Shown one piece after another: positions 41,444 to 51,182 of a DNA stretch of 64,000 bases (the stretch's first letter is position 1; each line of letters opens with the position of its first letter). Below the pieces are notes generated by a model, which worked only from the letters and a program-made list of their open reading frames with translations, ran no database searches and was not told where the DNA came from. The DNA lies in NCBI RefSeq assembly GCF_943373825.1, contig NZ_CALSBP010000002.1, positions 124,001 through 188,000 of the forward strand, in the 5' to 3' direction. The position numbers and the translations under genes are program-made. This DNA is from Aquimarina spinulae. Its GTDB lineage: Bacteria > Bacteroidota > Bacteroidia > Flavobacteriales > Flavobacteriaceae.

Positions 41444-43384
41444 TTATTGCAGTATTGGTATTTCAATAGTAATAATAGTCCCTCTTTTAAGACGAGAATC
41501 GACATGCATTACACCCGATAATTTTTGTATTCGACTTTCTATATTTGTTAAACCAATACCTAAAGATGTAACAGAGGTATCAAACCCTTTACCATTGTCT
41601 TCAAAAATAACATGAATAAGGTTATCTATAAGATCGATTTGAATTTCAACTTTACGGGCATTAGCATGTTTTATGGTATTTGTAATAAGTTCCTGAAAAA
41701 CAGAGAATAGTTCATTATGAAATGAATGATCTATTTCATTAATTTTATTTTCTGAATAGGTTGAAATATGAATACTTAATTTACTGGCATTTCCAATATT
41801 CTGCATGTACTCTTTTAGCAACAGTATAAAGTTATTATGTCTAAATTTTTTAGGAATAAGGTCATGAGAAAGTGTCCTAACTTGCTTATAGGTATCATCA
41901 ATCTGTTGATAGATGGCGTCCATTTTCTTTAAGTTTTCTTTGGCCAAACCAAACTGAAGCTTTATTGCTGCCAGATTTCCTCCTATCCTGTCATGAAGCT
42001 CTTGAGCAATACGGTTTCTTTCTTTATCCTGAATACTAATCGAGGTTTTAATTAATTTTAACTCCTGGTCTCTTATTAAGGCTTCTATCTTTTGTTCTCC
42101 TATTTCTTTTTCTTTTTTATGCAATAAGCTCTGACTTTTTAACTTTTGATAATATAGAAAAAGTAAACCCGCCAGAGGTATCAAAATTACAACAAATGCA
42201 TATGTAAGAGTTTGTTTCTGAAACTGTTGTCTTTCTATTTCTAAAACTTTAAGTTCTTGATTCTTTTTTAAAATTGTTATTTCCTTTTCTTTCTTTAATG
42301 TCTCATATTCTATTTCCAGTTTAGCTACTTCCTTATCTTTTTGTAGTTTTTTTATAGAATCTTGTATTTGAATCTTTTTCTCTGTATTCTCTAAAGCTTC
42401 TTTATAGTTTTTTTCTTCTAGAGCTATATTTTTCAAGCTTTGGTATACATATAATTGTTGCTTAAGATATCCTGATTCTTTGGATATTTTCAATACCTCA
42501 TTATATCCTTTCTTAGCATTTTTAAAATCCTTCTTCTCTCGATAAATTTCGCATATATTAAGTATATTATTCAGGATAATTAAAGGATAATTATATTCTC
42601 TTGCAATAGGTAACGATTTATTAAAATAAATAAAAGCTTTATCATCTTCATACATATTTAAATACACTACGCCAATATTCAATAAAACAACCGCTATATT
42701 TCTATTATCACCTGTTGTCTCATGACGCTTCAGTGCTTTTTTATGATAAAATAATGCTTTTTCATAGTTTCCTAACTCCATATAGCACAAAGCAACACCT
42801 TCACAATAGTCCGGGTTTTCTTTATCTACAACAGTAGATGTTAAAAGTTCTAAAGATTTTGTGTAATCCCCGTTAAGTTTATAATTCATTGCCAAACTTA
42901 TAACCAACTTGTCCTTAGTGTCAGAATCTTTAGTTTTCTGAACAATATCAATACCTTTTAAAGCCCATTTTTTACTTTCCTCGATCAGATTTTTATCTTT
43001 GGAAGCATGCGAAAGAAGTAAGTGAAGCCTAGATGAAAAATCTAGAGATACAGAATCTTGTTTATTTCCTATTAATCCAATAGCTTTTTTAGAGTAAACC
43101 AATGATGAGTCAGTAGCATATTTATAATAATGATAGGTCGATAAAACAAAATATGCCAAAATCGTATTATGTTCACTTTTAGTTCTTTTTAATACATCAT
43201 GACTTATCCTAAAAGCTTTTTCCCGATCCTGATTTTCTGCCTTCATAAAACTTCTAGCATGTTCAAGCAGCATACTATCCTTTTTGGCAATCTTTATATC
43301 ACCTTCTTCATTTGTCTGGGCTTTTGCAATACTGCATATAATCAACAAAATAAATACGAGTGTAGGTTTTGAAAATATTGTCAT
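41444..43384 (-). CDS. Orphan TPR-containing histidine kinase
   Basis: The 646 residues have a signal peptide (to about 22), tetratricopeptide repeats (about 60-330, for example YEKALFYHKKALKRH), a coiled coil, one membrane helix (about 398-416, TYAFVVILIPLAGLLFLYY), a HisKA_3 domain with H464 in QELHDRIGGNLAA and a HATPase domain (NTIKHANA, DNGKGF, GIGLTNI). It resembles the kinase at 19315-21396 in layout. No response regulator gene adjoins it; it ends 42 bp from btuC in convergent orientation. Confidence 0.88.
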   Translation of the reverse strand: MTIFSKPTLVFILLIICSIAKAQTNEEGDIKIAKKDSMLLEHARSFMKAENQDREKAFRISHDVLKRTKSEHNTILAYFVLSTYHYYKYATDSSLVYSKKAIGLIGNKQDSVSLDFSSRLHLLLSHASKDKNLIEESKKWALKGIDIVQKTKDSDTKDKLVISLAMNYKLNGDYTKSLELLTSTVVDKENPDYCEGVALCYMELGNYEKALFYHKKALKRHETTGDNRNIAVVLLNIGVVYLNMYEDDKAFIYFNKSLPIAREYNYPLIILNNILNICEIYREKKDFKNAKKGYNEVLKISKESGYLKQQLYVYQSLKNIALEEKNYKEALENTEKKIQIQDSIKKLQKDKEVAKLEIEYETLKKEKEITILKKNQELKVLEIERQQFQKQTLTYAFVVILIPLAGLLFLYYQKLKSQSLLHKKEKEIGEQKIEALIRDQELKLIKTSISIQDKERNRIAQELHDRIGGNLAAIKLQFGLAKENLKKMDAIYQQIDDTYKQVRTLSHDLIPKKFRHNNFILLLKEYMQNIGNASKLSIHISTYSENKINEIDHSFHNELFSVFQELITNTIKHANARKVEIQIDLIDNLIHVIFEDNGKGFDTSVTSLGIGLTNIESRIQKLSGVMHVDSRLKRGTIITIEIPILQ

Positions 43385-43693
43385 ATGGTATAGTAACTAT
43401 TTTTATGGAACTTTAACTATTTTCTTGTCAAAAAGATCAATAGCATCTTTAAAAATAAGGAATTAACTTTTATTGCCATATCTATTTCTATAGGAAGAGA
43501 ATTTTAGTACTCTAAAAAATGATGTTATTTACAATTACAAACAAGAATATATATCCTATTCTTCTGTCTAAATATATTTGCACAGATATTATGTTCTACT
43601 AGTAGTTTACTCGAATCCATATACTCTGGTTTCGAACAATTAAAAATCAAGTATTAATTTAAAGTCCTATCTTTAAAGTAAAAGTATACAGTA
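43385..43693. other. Intergenic region between divergent genes
   Basis: About 310 bp, AT-rich. A possible -7 element TATCTTTA lies at 43666-43673, 20 bp before the DUF1572 gene. Nothing else is recognised. Confidence 0.4.
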
Positions 43694-44269
43694 ATGAAAT
43701 CATCTGAATATCTAGAAGGAATACAAAAACAGTTTTCCTATTATAAATCTCTGGGAGAAAAAACAATAGATCAGATTCCTGAAGAGAAGCTTTTTTGGCA
43801 ATATAACAGCGAGAGTAATAGTATAGCAATTATTGTAAAACATCTTTGGGGTAATATGAAATCCAGATGGACAGATTTTTTAACTACCGATGGGGAAAAA
43901 GAATGGAGGCAACGTGATGCAGAATTTGAAAATGATATTGCATCTAAGGAAGATCTTCTAACCAAATGGAACGATGGATGGCAATGCCTTTTTGAAGCAT
44001 TAGAAAGTATTGATCAAGATAATTTTAACCAGCCTATCTATATTCGTAATATTGAGCATAGCATTACCGAGGCAATCAATAGACAATTGGCACATTATTC
44101 ATATCATATAGGACAAATCGTATGTATAGGAAAAATGATTGTCGGTAAAGAATGGCACAGTTTATCTATCCCGAAAGGAAAATCTACAGCTTATAACCAA
44201 AAACGCTTCGCTACACCCAAGCATAAAGCACATTATACAGATAAGCTTATGAAAGATGGTACCAATTAA
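43694..44269 (+). CDS. DUF1572 (DinB-like) protein
   Basis: The 191 residues form a four-helix DinB-like fold of the DUF1572 group, with conserved stretches KHLWGNMKSRWTDFLTTDGE and RQLAHYSYHIGQIVCIGK whose His residues (H50-type, HYSYH) are the expected metal ligands. Members often act as metal-dependent thiol or hydrolase-like enzymes, but the reaction is unknown. Monocistronic. Confidence 0.85.
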   Translation: MKSSEYLEGIQKQFSYYKSLGEKTIDQIPEEKLFWQYNSESNSIAIIVKHLWGNMKSRWTDFLTTDGEKEWRQRDAEFENDIASKEDLLTKWNDGWQCLFEALESIDQDNFNQPIYIRNIEHSITEAINRQLAHYSYHIGQIVCIGKMIVGKEWHSLSIPKGKSTAYNQKRFATPKHKAHYTDKLMKDGTN

Positions 44270-44359
44270 TTGTCCTGAGTTCATAAAATAGTCAATAACT
44301 CTCTTTGGTTTGTTAATAACTATGGTTTTCTCAATACCAAATCCCAAATAGATTACGAT

Positions 44360-44367
44360 TATATTTG
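44360..44367 (+). promoter_or_regulatory. Possible dnaN -7 element
   Basis: TATATTTG fits TAnnTTTG, 170 bp upstream of dnaN. No clear -33 element is seen, so it is only a candidate; the leader would be long. Confidence 0.35.
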
Positions 44368-44537
44368 CGTAAAACTGTACGTAATTAGTCACACATATAT
44401 ATATGAAATTAAGTCATGCCAACTACATTGATTCTTACATACCTCACCGTAGATAAGTTAAAGTGATTATTGGCAAATTTCATACTGATCTGTATCAGCA
44501 TAAATCTGACAACTAAAATATAATAAAGAAAAAACAG

Positions 44538-45656
44538 ATGAAATTTATAGTATCCAGTTCTTACTTACTTAAGCAACTACAGGTATTAGGAGGGGTAATT
44601 AGTAATAGCAATACGTTACCAATTTTAGACAACTTTTTGTTCGAATTAGACAATAATGCACTAACTGTTTCTGCCTCTGATTTAGAGACCACTATGTCTG
44701 CAAAATTAGAAGTAGAATCTTCTGATCAGGGAACTATTGCAGTACCAGCTAAATTATTGCTAGAGACGCTTAAAACTTTTCCCGAGCAACCTTTAACTTT
44801 TGTCGCCGCAGATAATAATACAATAGAGATAAGTTCTAATCATGGTAAGTATGCTCTGGCCTATGCCAACGGTGAAGAATTTCCTAAAGCAGTAGAATTA
44901 GAAGATCCTAGTGCTACCAATTTACTAGGAGATATCTTAGCCACTGCAGTAAGTAAAACCATTTTTGCAACGGGTAATGATGATTTAAGACCAGTAATGA
45001 GTGGTGTGTTTTTTCAATTCTCTACAGAAGGCTTAACTTTTGTTGCTACCGACGCTCATAAACTGGTTAAGTATACTCGAGAAGACATTAAAGCCTCTCA
45101 AGCCGCAGAGTTTATTATGCCTAAAAAACCGTTGAACTTACTCAAAGGAATTTTGGCAGGTAGTGATAGTGAAGTATTAATCGAATACAATGAATCTAAT
45201 GCCAAATTCTCTTTTGATGAAACACAATTAATATGTAGATTAATTGATGGAAAGTATCCTAATTATGAAGCGGTAATACCAAAAGAGAACCCTAATAAAT
45301 TAACGATAGCTCGCACACAATTTTTAAATTCTGTACGTAGAGTTTCTATTTTCTCTAATAAAACAACTCATCAGATTAGATTAAAGATTGCAGGAGCAGA
45401 ATTAAATATATCTGCAGAAGATATCGATTACTCTAACAAAGCAGAAGAACGTTTAACATGTGATTATCAAGGTGATGATATGCAGATCGGTTTTAACTCT
45501 CGCTTTTTAAGTGAAATGCTAAATAACCTTAACGCAGATGAAGTACAACTAGAAATGTCATTACCTAATAGAGCAGGAATCCTTACTCCAATCGATGGAT
45601 TAGACGAAGGAGAACATGTAACCATGCTAGTAATGCCAGTAATGTTGAATAACTAA
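44538..45656 (+). CDS. dnaN: DNA polymerase III beta sliding clamp
   Basis: The 372 residues have the three repeated clamp domains: MKFIVSSSYLLKQLQVLGGV at the start, TLPILDNFLFE, ATDAHKLVKY in the middle and the C-terminal hydrophobic end VTMLVMPVML. The dimeric ring tethers polymerase III to DNA. In this genome it is not beside dnaA in the visible region, which is common in Bacteroidota. A terminator follows. Confidence 0.97.
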   Translation: MKFIVSSSYLLKQLQVLGGVISNSNTLPILDNFLFELDNNALTVSASDLETTMSAKLEVESSDQGTIAVPAKLLLETLKTFPEQPLTFVAADNNTIEISSNHGKYALAYANGEEFPKAVELEDPSATNLLGDILATAVSKTIFATGNDDLRPVMSGVFFQFSTEGLTFVATDAHKLVKYTREDIKASQAAEFIMPKKPLNLLKGILAGSDSEVLIEYNESNAKFSFDETQLICRLIDGKYPNYEAVIPKENPNKLTIARTQFLNSVRRVSIFSNKTTHQIRLKIAGAELNISAEDIDYSNKAEERLTCDYQGDDMQIGFNSRFLSEMLNNLNADEVQLEMSLPNRAGILTPIDGLDEGEHVTMLVMPVMLNN

Positions 45657-45680
45657 GGTCATAAATAATTATTTGTATCT

Positions 45681-45714
45681 AAAATTCCAACCATATTGAT
45701 GTGGTTGGAATTTT
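45681..45714 (+). terminator. dnaN terminator
   Basis: AAAATTCCAACC pairs with GGTTGGAATTTT around a 10-nt loop, followed by GTTTTT, 25 bp after the dnaN stop. Confidence 0.85.
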
Positions 45715-45760
45715 GTTTTTAAAGAATAGTAAACAATTGTAACCTTCTTAATTAAAAATA

Positions 45761-46138
45761 ATGAAATCTTCTATTCTGGAAACGACATTTAAGCTTCCTT
45801 TTGAAGCAGTGTACAACGCTATTAAGAAAAATATTTTATCAAATGGTTTTTTACTTCTTCATGAAATAAATACTCAGGAAATTGTTGCGAAACATGATTT
45901 AAAGATTCGCCCCTTAAAACAATTATTGTTTTTTCATCCTAGATACATCGAGACAATTCTAAATGAGGATGCTCTAGCAATTAATGAAATTCCTATTAAA
46001 ATAGTCGTTTATGAAAAAGAAAACGGAAATATTAGCGTTAGTTTTCCTAACCCCAAAATTAACCTGGGTGATTATAATTGTGATGAAGAAATGGCTTCAG
46101 AACTTCTAGAAAAAACAAATACTATATTAGATATCTAA
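45761..46138 (+). CDS. DUF302 domain protein
   Basis: The 125 residues show the DUF302 pattern: LLHEINTQEIVAKHDLKI, a turn, FFHPRYIETILNEDALAIN, then IPIKIVVYEKENGNISVSF. No signal peptide. The domain is widespread and forms a small alpha/beta fold; some members bind haem or metals, but function is not established. Monocistronic, behind the dnaN terminator. Confidence 0.75.
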   Translation: MKSSILETTFKLPFEAVYNAIKKNILSNGFLLLHEINTQEIVAKHDLKIRPLKQLLFFHPRYIETILNEDALAINEIPIKIVVYEKENGNISVSFPNPKINLGDYNCDEEMASELLEKTNTILDI

Positions 46139-46257
46139 ACAAAATATCATCCTAATTTACATAATAGGTTGTATTAATTATCTTTGATCTATAATTAAAC
46201 CATCAATCTTCGCTTGTATTAAACCATATACAAAACGATTAATTACAGGTTAAAAAC

Positions 46258-47163
46258 ATGAAACAAATTTTAAGCATACTACTTATAATTATAACTGCTT
46301 TGAGTTGCAAAAATTCAAATTCGATAGAAAACCATAAAATGAGATTTTTGGTAGATCAAATTCCGGATACTATTCCTATAGCATTTAAACAAGATTTGAT
46401 TCCTAACGATAAAATAATACATAGAGGTGTCTTTTCGTCAAATTTTGAAGAATATTATTATACCATTTCTGATAAAAACTTCGAACAATTTACTATTTAT
46501 AGCATTCAAAAAATAAATGGAAAATGGTCTATCCCCAAAAAAGCATTTTTTAACAGTGATTATAATGATCACGGAATGAGTTTTTCTTCTGATGGAAAAT
46601 CGCTTTATTTTAGTTCTACCAGGCCTGTTAATATCGAGGGAGTTACATCTACATGGCATATCTGGAAATCAGAAAAGAAAGATAATGTATGGAGTACTCC
46701 AGAATATGTAGATATCCCAAACCTGAGAGATAAGTTAGTATCTCACCCTTCTGTTACCAACTCGGGAACGCTTTATTTTCATGTAAGCAATACAGATTAT
46801 AGTGAAATGGACATCTATTCATCTAAACCTGTAAATGGTAAATTTCAAAATGCTCAAAAACTTATAGTTCCTCAATATGCAAAAGTTAGAAAATGCACTC
46901 CTTATATTTCTCCTAAAGAAGATTATATCATCTTTGCCTCTATTGGAAATCAGCTAGATTTAATTATAAGTTTTATGGATAAGAATGGTAAATGGACACA
47001 CACAAAGAAACTACCAGAAAAAATTAATAACCTTGGACAAGGAAACCCTTACATAACGCCAGATCATAAATTTCTATTTTTTGCAACTGGTGATCATATA
47101 GAGAAAAATTGGTCTGTAAAGTGGGTAAATATTGCATCCGAATTGAAGAAAAACCAAAACTAA
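46258..47163 (+). CDS. PD40/TolB-like beta-propeller lipoprotein
   Basis: The 301 residues have a lipoprotein leader (LIIITALSC, Cys 17) followed by WD40-like PD40 repeats of the TolB type (GMSFSSDGKSLYFSSTRP, HPSVTNSGTLYFHVS, TPYISPKEDYIIFAS, NPYITPDHKFLFFAT). It is probably an outer-membrane or periplasmic lipoprotein with a six-bladed propeller. Ligand unknown. About 95 bp before the Crp-like regulator gene. Confidence 0.8.
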   Translation: MKQILSILLIIITALSCKNSNSIENHKMRFLVDQIPDTIPIAFKQDLIPNDKIIHRGVFSSNFEEYYYTISDKNFEQFTIYSIQKINGKWSIPKKAFFNSDYNDHGMSFSSDGKSLYFSSTRPVNIEGVTSTWHIWKSEKKDNVWSTPEYVDIPNLRDKLVSHPSVTNSGTLYFHVSNTDYSEMDIYSSKPVNGKFQNAQKLIVPQYAKVRKCTPYISPKEDYIIFASIGNQLDLIISFMDKNGKWTHTKKLPEKINNLGQGNPYITPDHKFLFFATGDHIEKNWSVKWVNIASELKKNQN

Positions 47164-47257
47164 TATCTGTTTCTATTACAAAAAGTCATTTAAAAAATCC
47201 TTGGTATTTCATATCTTACTCATGTACATATTTTTTGTATTTCAATATTCATAAAAA

Positions 47258-47887
47258 ATGATTTTCGAAAAAGAGATTCTTAAAAAAATAGACTTTATTA
47301 CAGAAAACGAACTTCGGGAAGAGATCCTTAAACATTGTGAAATCTTATCTTTTAAAAAAGGAGATGTAATTGTTAGAGAGGGACAATATGTTAAGATATT
47401 ACCGATTGTAATCTCTGGTCTTATCCGAGTATTTCAGACAAAAGAAGATAGAGAAATCTTGCTTTATTATGTCGAGCCCAGCCAAACCTGTATGATGTCA
47501 TTATCGGCATGTTTTTTTAATAATCAAAGTCCCTCGCAGGCTATAGCAATGGCTCAAACCGATATTCTTGCTATACCATCAAGGTTTATTACCCAATGGC
47601 AAAAGCAATATAATTCATGGAACAATTTTGTGATTAAAACGTTTAGAAAAAGATACGATGAGCTTCTGGATACTTTTGAGAGTGTCGCCTTTGATCATAT
47701 TGACAAAAGAGCTATTGCGTATTTAACACGTAGAAAATCACAACAGGAAAGCTCTAGAATTAAAATTTCTCATCAACAATTAGCTAATGAGCTGGGTACA
47801 ACAAGAGTAGTTATTTCCCGCATACTAAAACAATTTGAATTAGATGGAAAATTAATTTTGCATAGAGCCGAGATAGAATTGTTATAA
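47258..47887 (+). CDS. Crp/Fnr-family transcriptional regulator
   Basis: The 209 residues have an N-terminal cyclic-nucleotide-binding-like domain (FKKGDVIVREGQYVKILPI) and a C-terminal winged helix (SHQQLANELGTTRVVISRIL, recognition helix about 172-188). No Cys cluster for an iron-sulfur centre is seen, so this is not a classical Fnr. The ligand is unknown. It lies 86 bp before the DinB-family gene, which may be its target or partner. Confidence 0.88.
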   Translation: MIFEKEILKKIDFITENELREEILKHCEILSFKKGDVIVREGQYVKILPIVISGLIRVFQTKEDREILLYYVEPSQTCMMSLSACFFNNQSPSQAIAMAQTDILAIPSRFITQWQKQYNSWNNFVIKTFRKRYDELLDTFESVAFDHIDKRAIAYLTRRKSQQESSRIKISHQQLANELGTTRVVISRILKQFELDGKLILHRAEIELL

Positions 47888-47973
47888 TTTTTTTGACACT
47901 GTGTATCTTTTGATACCGTTTTATCCCTTATTACTTACTGACCTTTGAAGTATTCATTTATAAAAAATAAAAT

Positions 47974-48471
47974 ATGAGTGCTACAAGTTTTTTAATAGAA
48001 ATGGAACAAGAGTTTGTTTCAACAAAAAACCTTCTGGATATACTTCCCGAAGATCGATTACATTATAAACCTCATGAAAAAGCAATGCCACTTGGTCAAC
48101 TTGCTTTTCATGTCGCAACTATTCCTGGTAGAAATTTGAGGTTTGCCCAGGATGGTCAGGTAGAAACAGAAGTTATCGTCGAACATCCTATTCCTGCCAA
48201 TAAAACAGAAATTCTAAATGCTTTTGAAGAGAGTATGACCTCTGTACGGGCATTACTTAAAGAAGAAAACACCTCTTGGTTAAAAAACGATTGGAAACTT
48301 CTAAAATCACAAAACCCAATAGCAGAAATGCCTACCTATGTTTTTATAAGAACTTTTGTTCTTAATCACTGGTATCACCATAGAGGAGAATTAACCACAT
48401 ATCTAAGGATACTAAACAAAAAATTACCTTCGATTTATGGCCCAACAGCAGATGTAAATCCATTTGCTTAG
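47974..48471 (+). CDS. DinB-family protein
   Basis: A 165-residue four-helix protein with the DinB/YfiT pattern: MPLGQLAFHVATIPG in helix 2 and LNHWYHHRGELTTYLR in helix 4, which supply the three metal-binding His. Members include thiol transferases and uncharacterised hydrolase-like proteins. It follows the Crp-like regulator on the same strand. Confidence 0.85.
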   Translation: MSATSFLIEMEQEFVSTKNLLDILPEDRLHYKPHEKAMPLGQLAFHVATIPGRNLRFAQDGQVETEVIVEHPIPANKTEILNAFEESMTSVRALLKEENTSWLKNDWKLLKSQNPIAEMPTYVFIRTFVLNHWYHHRGELTTYLRILNKKLPSIYGPTADVNPFA

Positions 48472-48572
48472 CTCTGAAATTAAAATGAATCTGGGAGATG
48501 TCGATATCGCCTCATCTCCCATTTTTAAGCAAATACGCATTAATAAAGATGAAACGTATTATAAACATCCAC

Positions 48573-49508
48573 TTACTCATCAAAATACCTCGAAAAATCA
48601 GATTCTGCTGCAATATATCCAAAAGAGTTTCGTGATTTACCTTTCAGGATTTCTTGTAAATGTACTTTTGCCTTCTCTTTGTTCCCATTATAAAAAAACC
48701 AATTGGCAATCCCATACCGAGTTGCATCATCCTGAGGTGCATCTTTTCCCGTTTGTAATGAATCAATCGGAATTATCTTTTTATAGAATCTACATAGATG
48801 ATAATAACTGGTATTCTCAATAATGGTCATATCATTTGTTATCAAATCTAATAACTCTTTTGCTCTGTCTTCGTTTCCTATTCTTCTCTGGATCATATAT
48901 AACCAGTTTGTACTCGAGACTGTATTATCATCATTAGATTTTAAATTTCTACAATTAAGGTAAGCATGATACGCTTTTTTCATATCATTCTTTAAGTAAT
49001 ATGCTAATCCCAGGTGGTACCATATGTTTCCGTGCAGGCTGCTTACGGGGATATTCATGGCATTAGGTAATCCATCGGGTTCAATAGTATTTTCCTTTCC
49101 TTTTATTAGTGTTGTTGCAAACTCTAAATCATGTATTGCTTTATCAAATTCTCTTATAGAAATATAACGATGCCCTCTATGCCTGTATAATCGAGCTTCA
49201 TTAGGATGCTTTTTAATTCCATTAGAGTAAATTTCTATAGCTTCTTTATACTTCCCTAAATATGCAGTTCTTCTTCCATACCAAATGATATTATCAATAT
49301 TAGTTGAATCTGCAAGAAAATCCTGTTTTGCTTTCTCATATTGATTGTTCATCTTTTGCGAAAGTGTTGTAACAGGATCTTTTTTATCTACTGCCTCTAC
49401 AGCAGGCTTTTCTTCTTTTTTTATAACTTCGGGTGTTTTTTCATTTTTACAAGAAAAACACAACACCAATACAAATGAAGAAACCAGGATTAACTTATGA
49501 GTATGCAT
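48573..49508 (-). CDS. TPR lipoprotein
   Basis: The 311 residues have a lipoprotein leader (VLCFSC, Cys 20), a charged linker, and several tetratricopeptide repeats (YKEAIEIYSNGIKKHPNEAR, FDKAIHDLEFATTL, NIWYHLGLAYYLKNDMKKAY). The family role is scaffold-like; no partner is evident. It is convergent with the DinB gene and divergent from the M20 peptidase gene. Confidence 0.82.
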   Translation of the reverse strand: MHTHKLILVSSFVLVLCFSCKNEKTPEVIKKEEKPAVEAVDKKDPVTTLSQKMNNQYEKAKQDFLADSTNIDNIIWYGRRTAYLGKYKEAIEIYSNGIKKHPNEARLYRHRGHRYISIREFDKAIHDLEFATTLIKGKENTIEPDGLPNAMNIPVSSLHGNIWYHLGLAYYLKNDMKKAYHAYLNCRNLKSNDDNTVSSTNWLYMIQRRIGNEDRAKELLDLITNDMTIIENTSYYHLCRFYKKIIPIDSLQTGKDAPQDDATRYGIANWFFYNGNKEKAKVHLQEILKGKSRNSFGYIAAESDFSRYFDE

Positions 49509-49633
49509 AGCCTAAATGATTTAATTTGAATCGAATATAAGAAAACTTGTTAAGGTTATTTAAAATAAAAATAGCTATTCTAATCTTTTATATACATTTA
49601 CAATTATCGGTAACATCTAATTCTTCTACGCAT

Positions 49634-51157
49634 ATGATTATAACTCGATGTATTATTACAACTACTCTGCTTTTTCTTACCTTCTCCTCTACTGCGCAAT
49701 CGCTACATGACAGTGAATTGGATAGACTTTCACTCACCTATGCCAGAGATTCTTTTAATGAATTGATAGAGCTTTTGAGTTTACCCAATGATGCTCACTA
49801 TCCAAAGGATATAGCAAAAAATATAGAGTGGTGTGAAAAAGCATTTAAAGACCGTGGATTTACATCCAAACGCCTTATAACAGAGAAAATTCCTTTACTA
49901 CTCGCCAGTAGACAACATAAGGATGCAAAAAAAACGGTGTTAGTCTACCTTCAAATAGATGGGCAACCTGTTGATACGACCAAATGGTTTCAGGAAAACC
50001 CATATAAAGCTGTACTAAAAGAACAAGATAATGCTGGAAAATGGAATACCATCCCATTACATAAATTAACTGGTAAGATTAATCCCGATTGGAGAATTTT
50101 TGCCAGATCAACATCTGATGCCAAAGGCCCTGTTGTTATGTTTCTAAAAGCGATGGATATTATTAATAAATTTAAGCATGAGCCTAATTATAACATTAAA
50201 GTCATTATGGATTTTGAGGAAGAAATTAGCTCTCCCAGATTACCCAAAGCCGTATTAGATTATAAAGAAGAATTGGCCTCGGATATGCTTGTTATTTTTG
50301 ATGGTCCAAGGCATATTTCTAATCAACCCACATTAGTATATGGAGCAAGAGGAATAACAACATTATCTCTCGAGGTTTTTGGCCCCAAAGCACCACAACA
50401 TAGTGGTCATTATGGTAATTATGTTCCCAATCCGGCATTACGTCTTGCTCAACTATTAGGTTCGATGATGCAAGAAGACGGAAGAGTCGCAATACCTGGT
50501 TGGTATGATGGAATCGAAATATCTGAGGAAACAAAAAAAATCCTAAACCAGGTACCTGATGATGAGAAAATAATTAGAAAAAAGCTTGGAATAGCTTCAA
50601 TAGATAACATTGCAAATACATATCAAGAATCTATACAATACCCTTCTTTAGGGATTCTTGGACTACAATCGGGTTGGGTAGGTAATAAAACAAGGACAAT
50701 AATCCCCTCTAGTGCTATCGCCGAAATGAATATCAGACTTGTTAAAGAAACCAATGCACAGCATATGGTTGATATGGTAAGACAACATATTTTGGATCAG
50801 GGATATCATATTGTAGATAGCACCCCTACTGAAGATGAGCGGATGAAATATTCAAAAATTATTCGTTTTAATTATCAAATTGCCTATGATGCTTTTAGAA
50901 CCGATTTTGATACTGAAATAGGGAAATGGTTAAGAAAGGCAATGACAAGAGCTTTTGGCAAACCTCCCATACAAATTCGTACCGGCGGAGGCTCTATTCC
51001 CATTTCACCATTTGTAAATACTTTAAATATTCCCGCTGTCATTGTTCCTACTGTAAACAAGGATAACAACCAACATAGCCCTAATGAAAATATTAGGCTT
51101 GGCAATTATATTGAAGGTATTAAAACAATTACAGCAATATTAACACAAAAACTGTAA
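49634..51157 (+). CDS. M20-family metallopeptidase
   Basis: The 507 residues start at the ATG at 49634, which gives a clean signal peptide (MIITRCIITTTLLFLTFSSTAQ). An in-frame ATG at 49547 would place 29 extra residues before it. The M20 signatures are RSTSDAKGPVVMFL (metal and bridging Asp), MDFEEEISSP (catalytic Glu and metal Glu), IFDGPRH, and the final metal His in NQHSPNENIRLGNY. A dimerisation domain lies between about 270 and 390. It is a probable periplasmic exo- or dipeptidase; the substrate is unknown. An alpha/beta hydrolase gene follows after 25 bp. Confidence 0.88.
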   Translation: MIITRCIITTTLLFLTFSSTAQSLHDSELDRLSLTYARDSFNELIELLSLPNDAHYPKDIAKNIEWCEKAFKDRGFTSKRLITEKIPLLLASRQHKDAKKTVLVYLQIDGQPVDTTKWFQENPYKAVLKEQDNAGKWNTIPLHKLTGKINPDWRIFARSTSDAKGPVVMFLKAMDIINKFKHEPNYNIKVIMDFEEEISSPRLPKAVLDYKEELASDMLVIFDGPRHISNQPTLVYGARGITTLSLEVFGPKAPQHSGHYGNYVPNPALRLAQLLGSMMQEDGRVAIPGWYDGIEISEETKKILNQVPDDEKIIRKKLGIASIDNIANTYQESIQYPSLGILGLQSGWVGNKTRTIIPSSAIAEMNIRLVKETNAQHMVDMVRQHILDQGYHIVDSTPTEDERMKYSKIIRFNYQIAYDAFRTDFDTEIGKWLRKAMTRAFGKPPIQIRTGGGSIPISPFVNTLNIPAVIVPTVNKDNNQHSPNENIRLGNYIEGIKTITAILTQKL

Positions 51158-51182
51158 CACTACATTAACCAAATACTTGTAT

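Noticed and set aside
48464..48823. 119-codon plus-strand frame after the DinB gene
   Set aside because: Most of it is antisense to the 3' end of the TPR lipoprotein gene, which has clear domain support.
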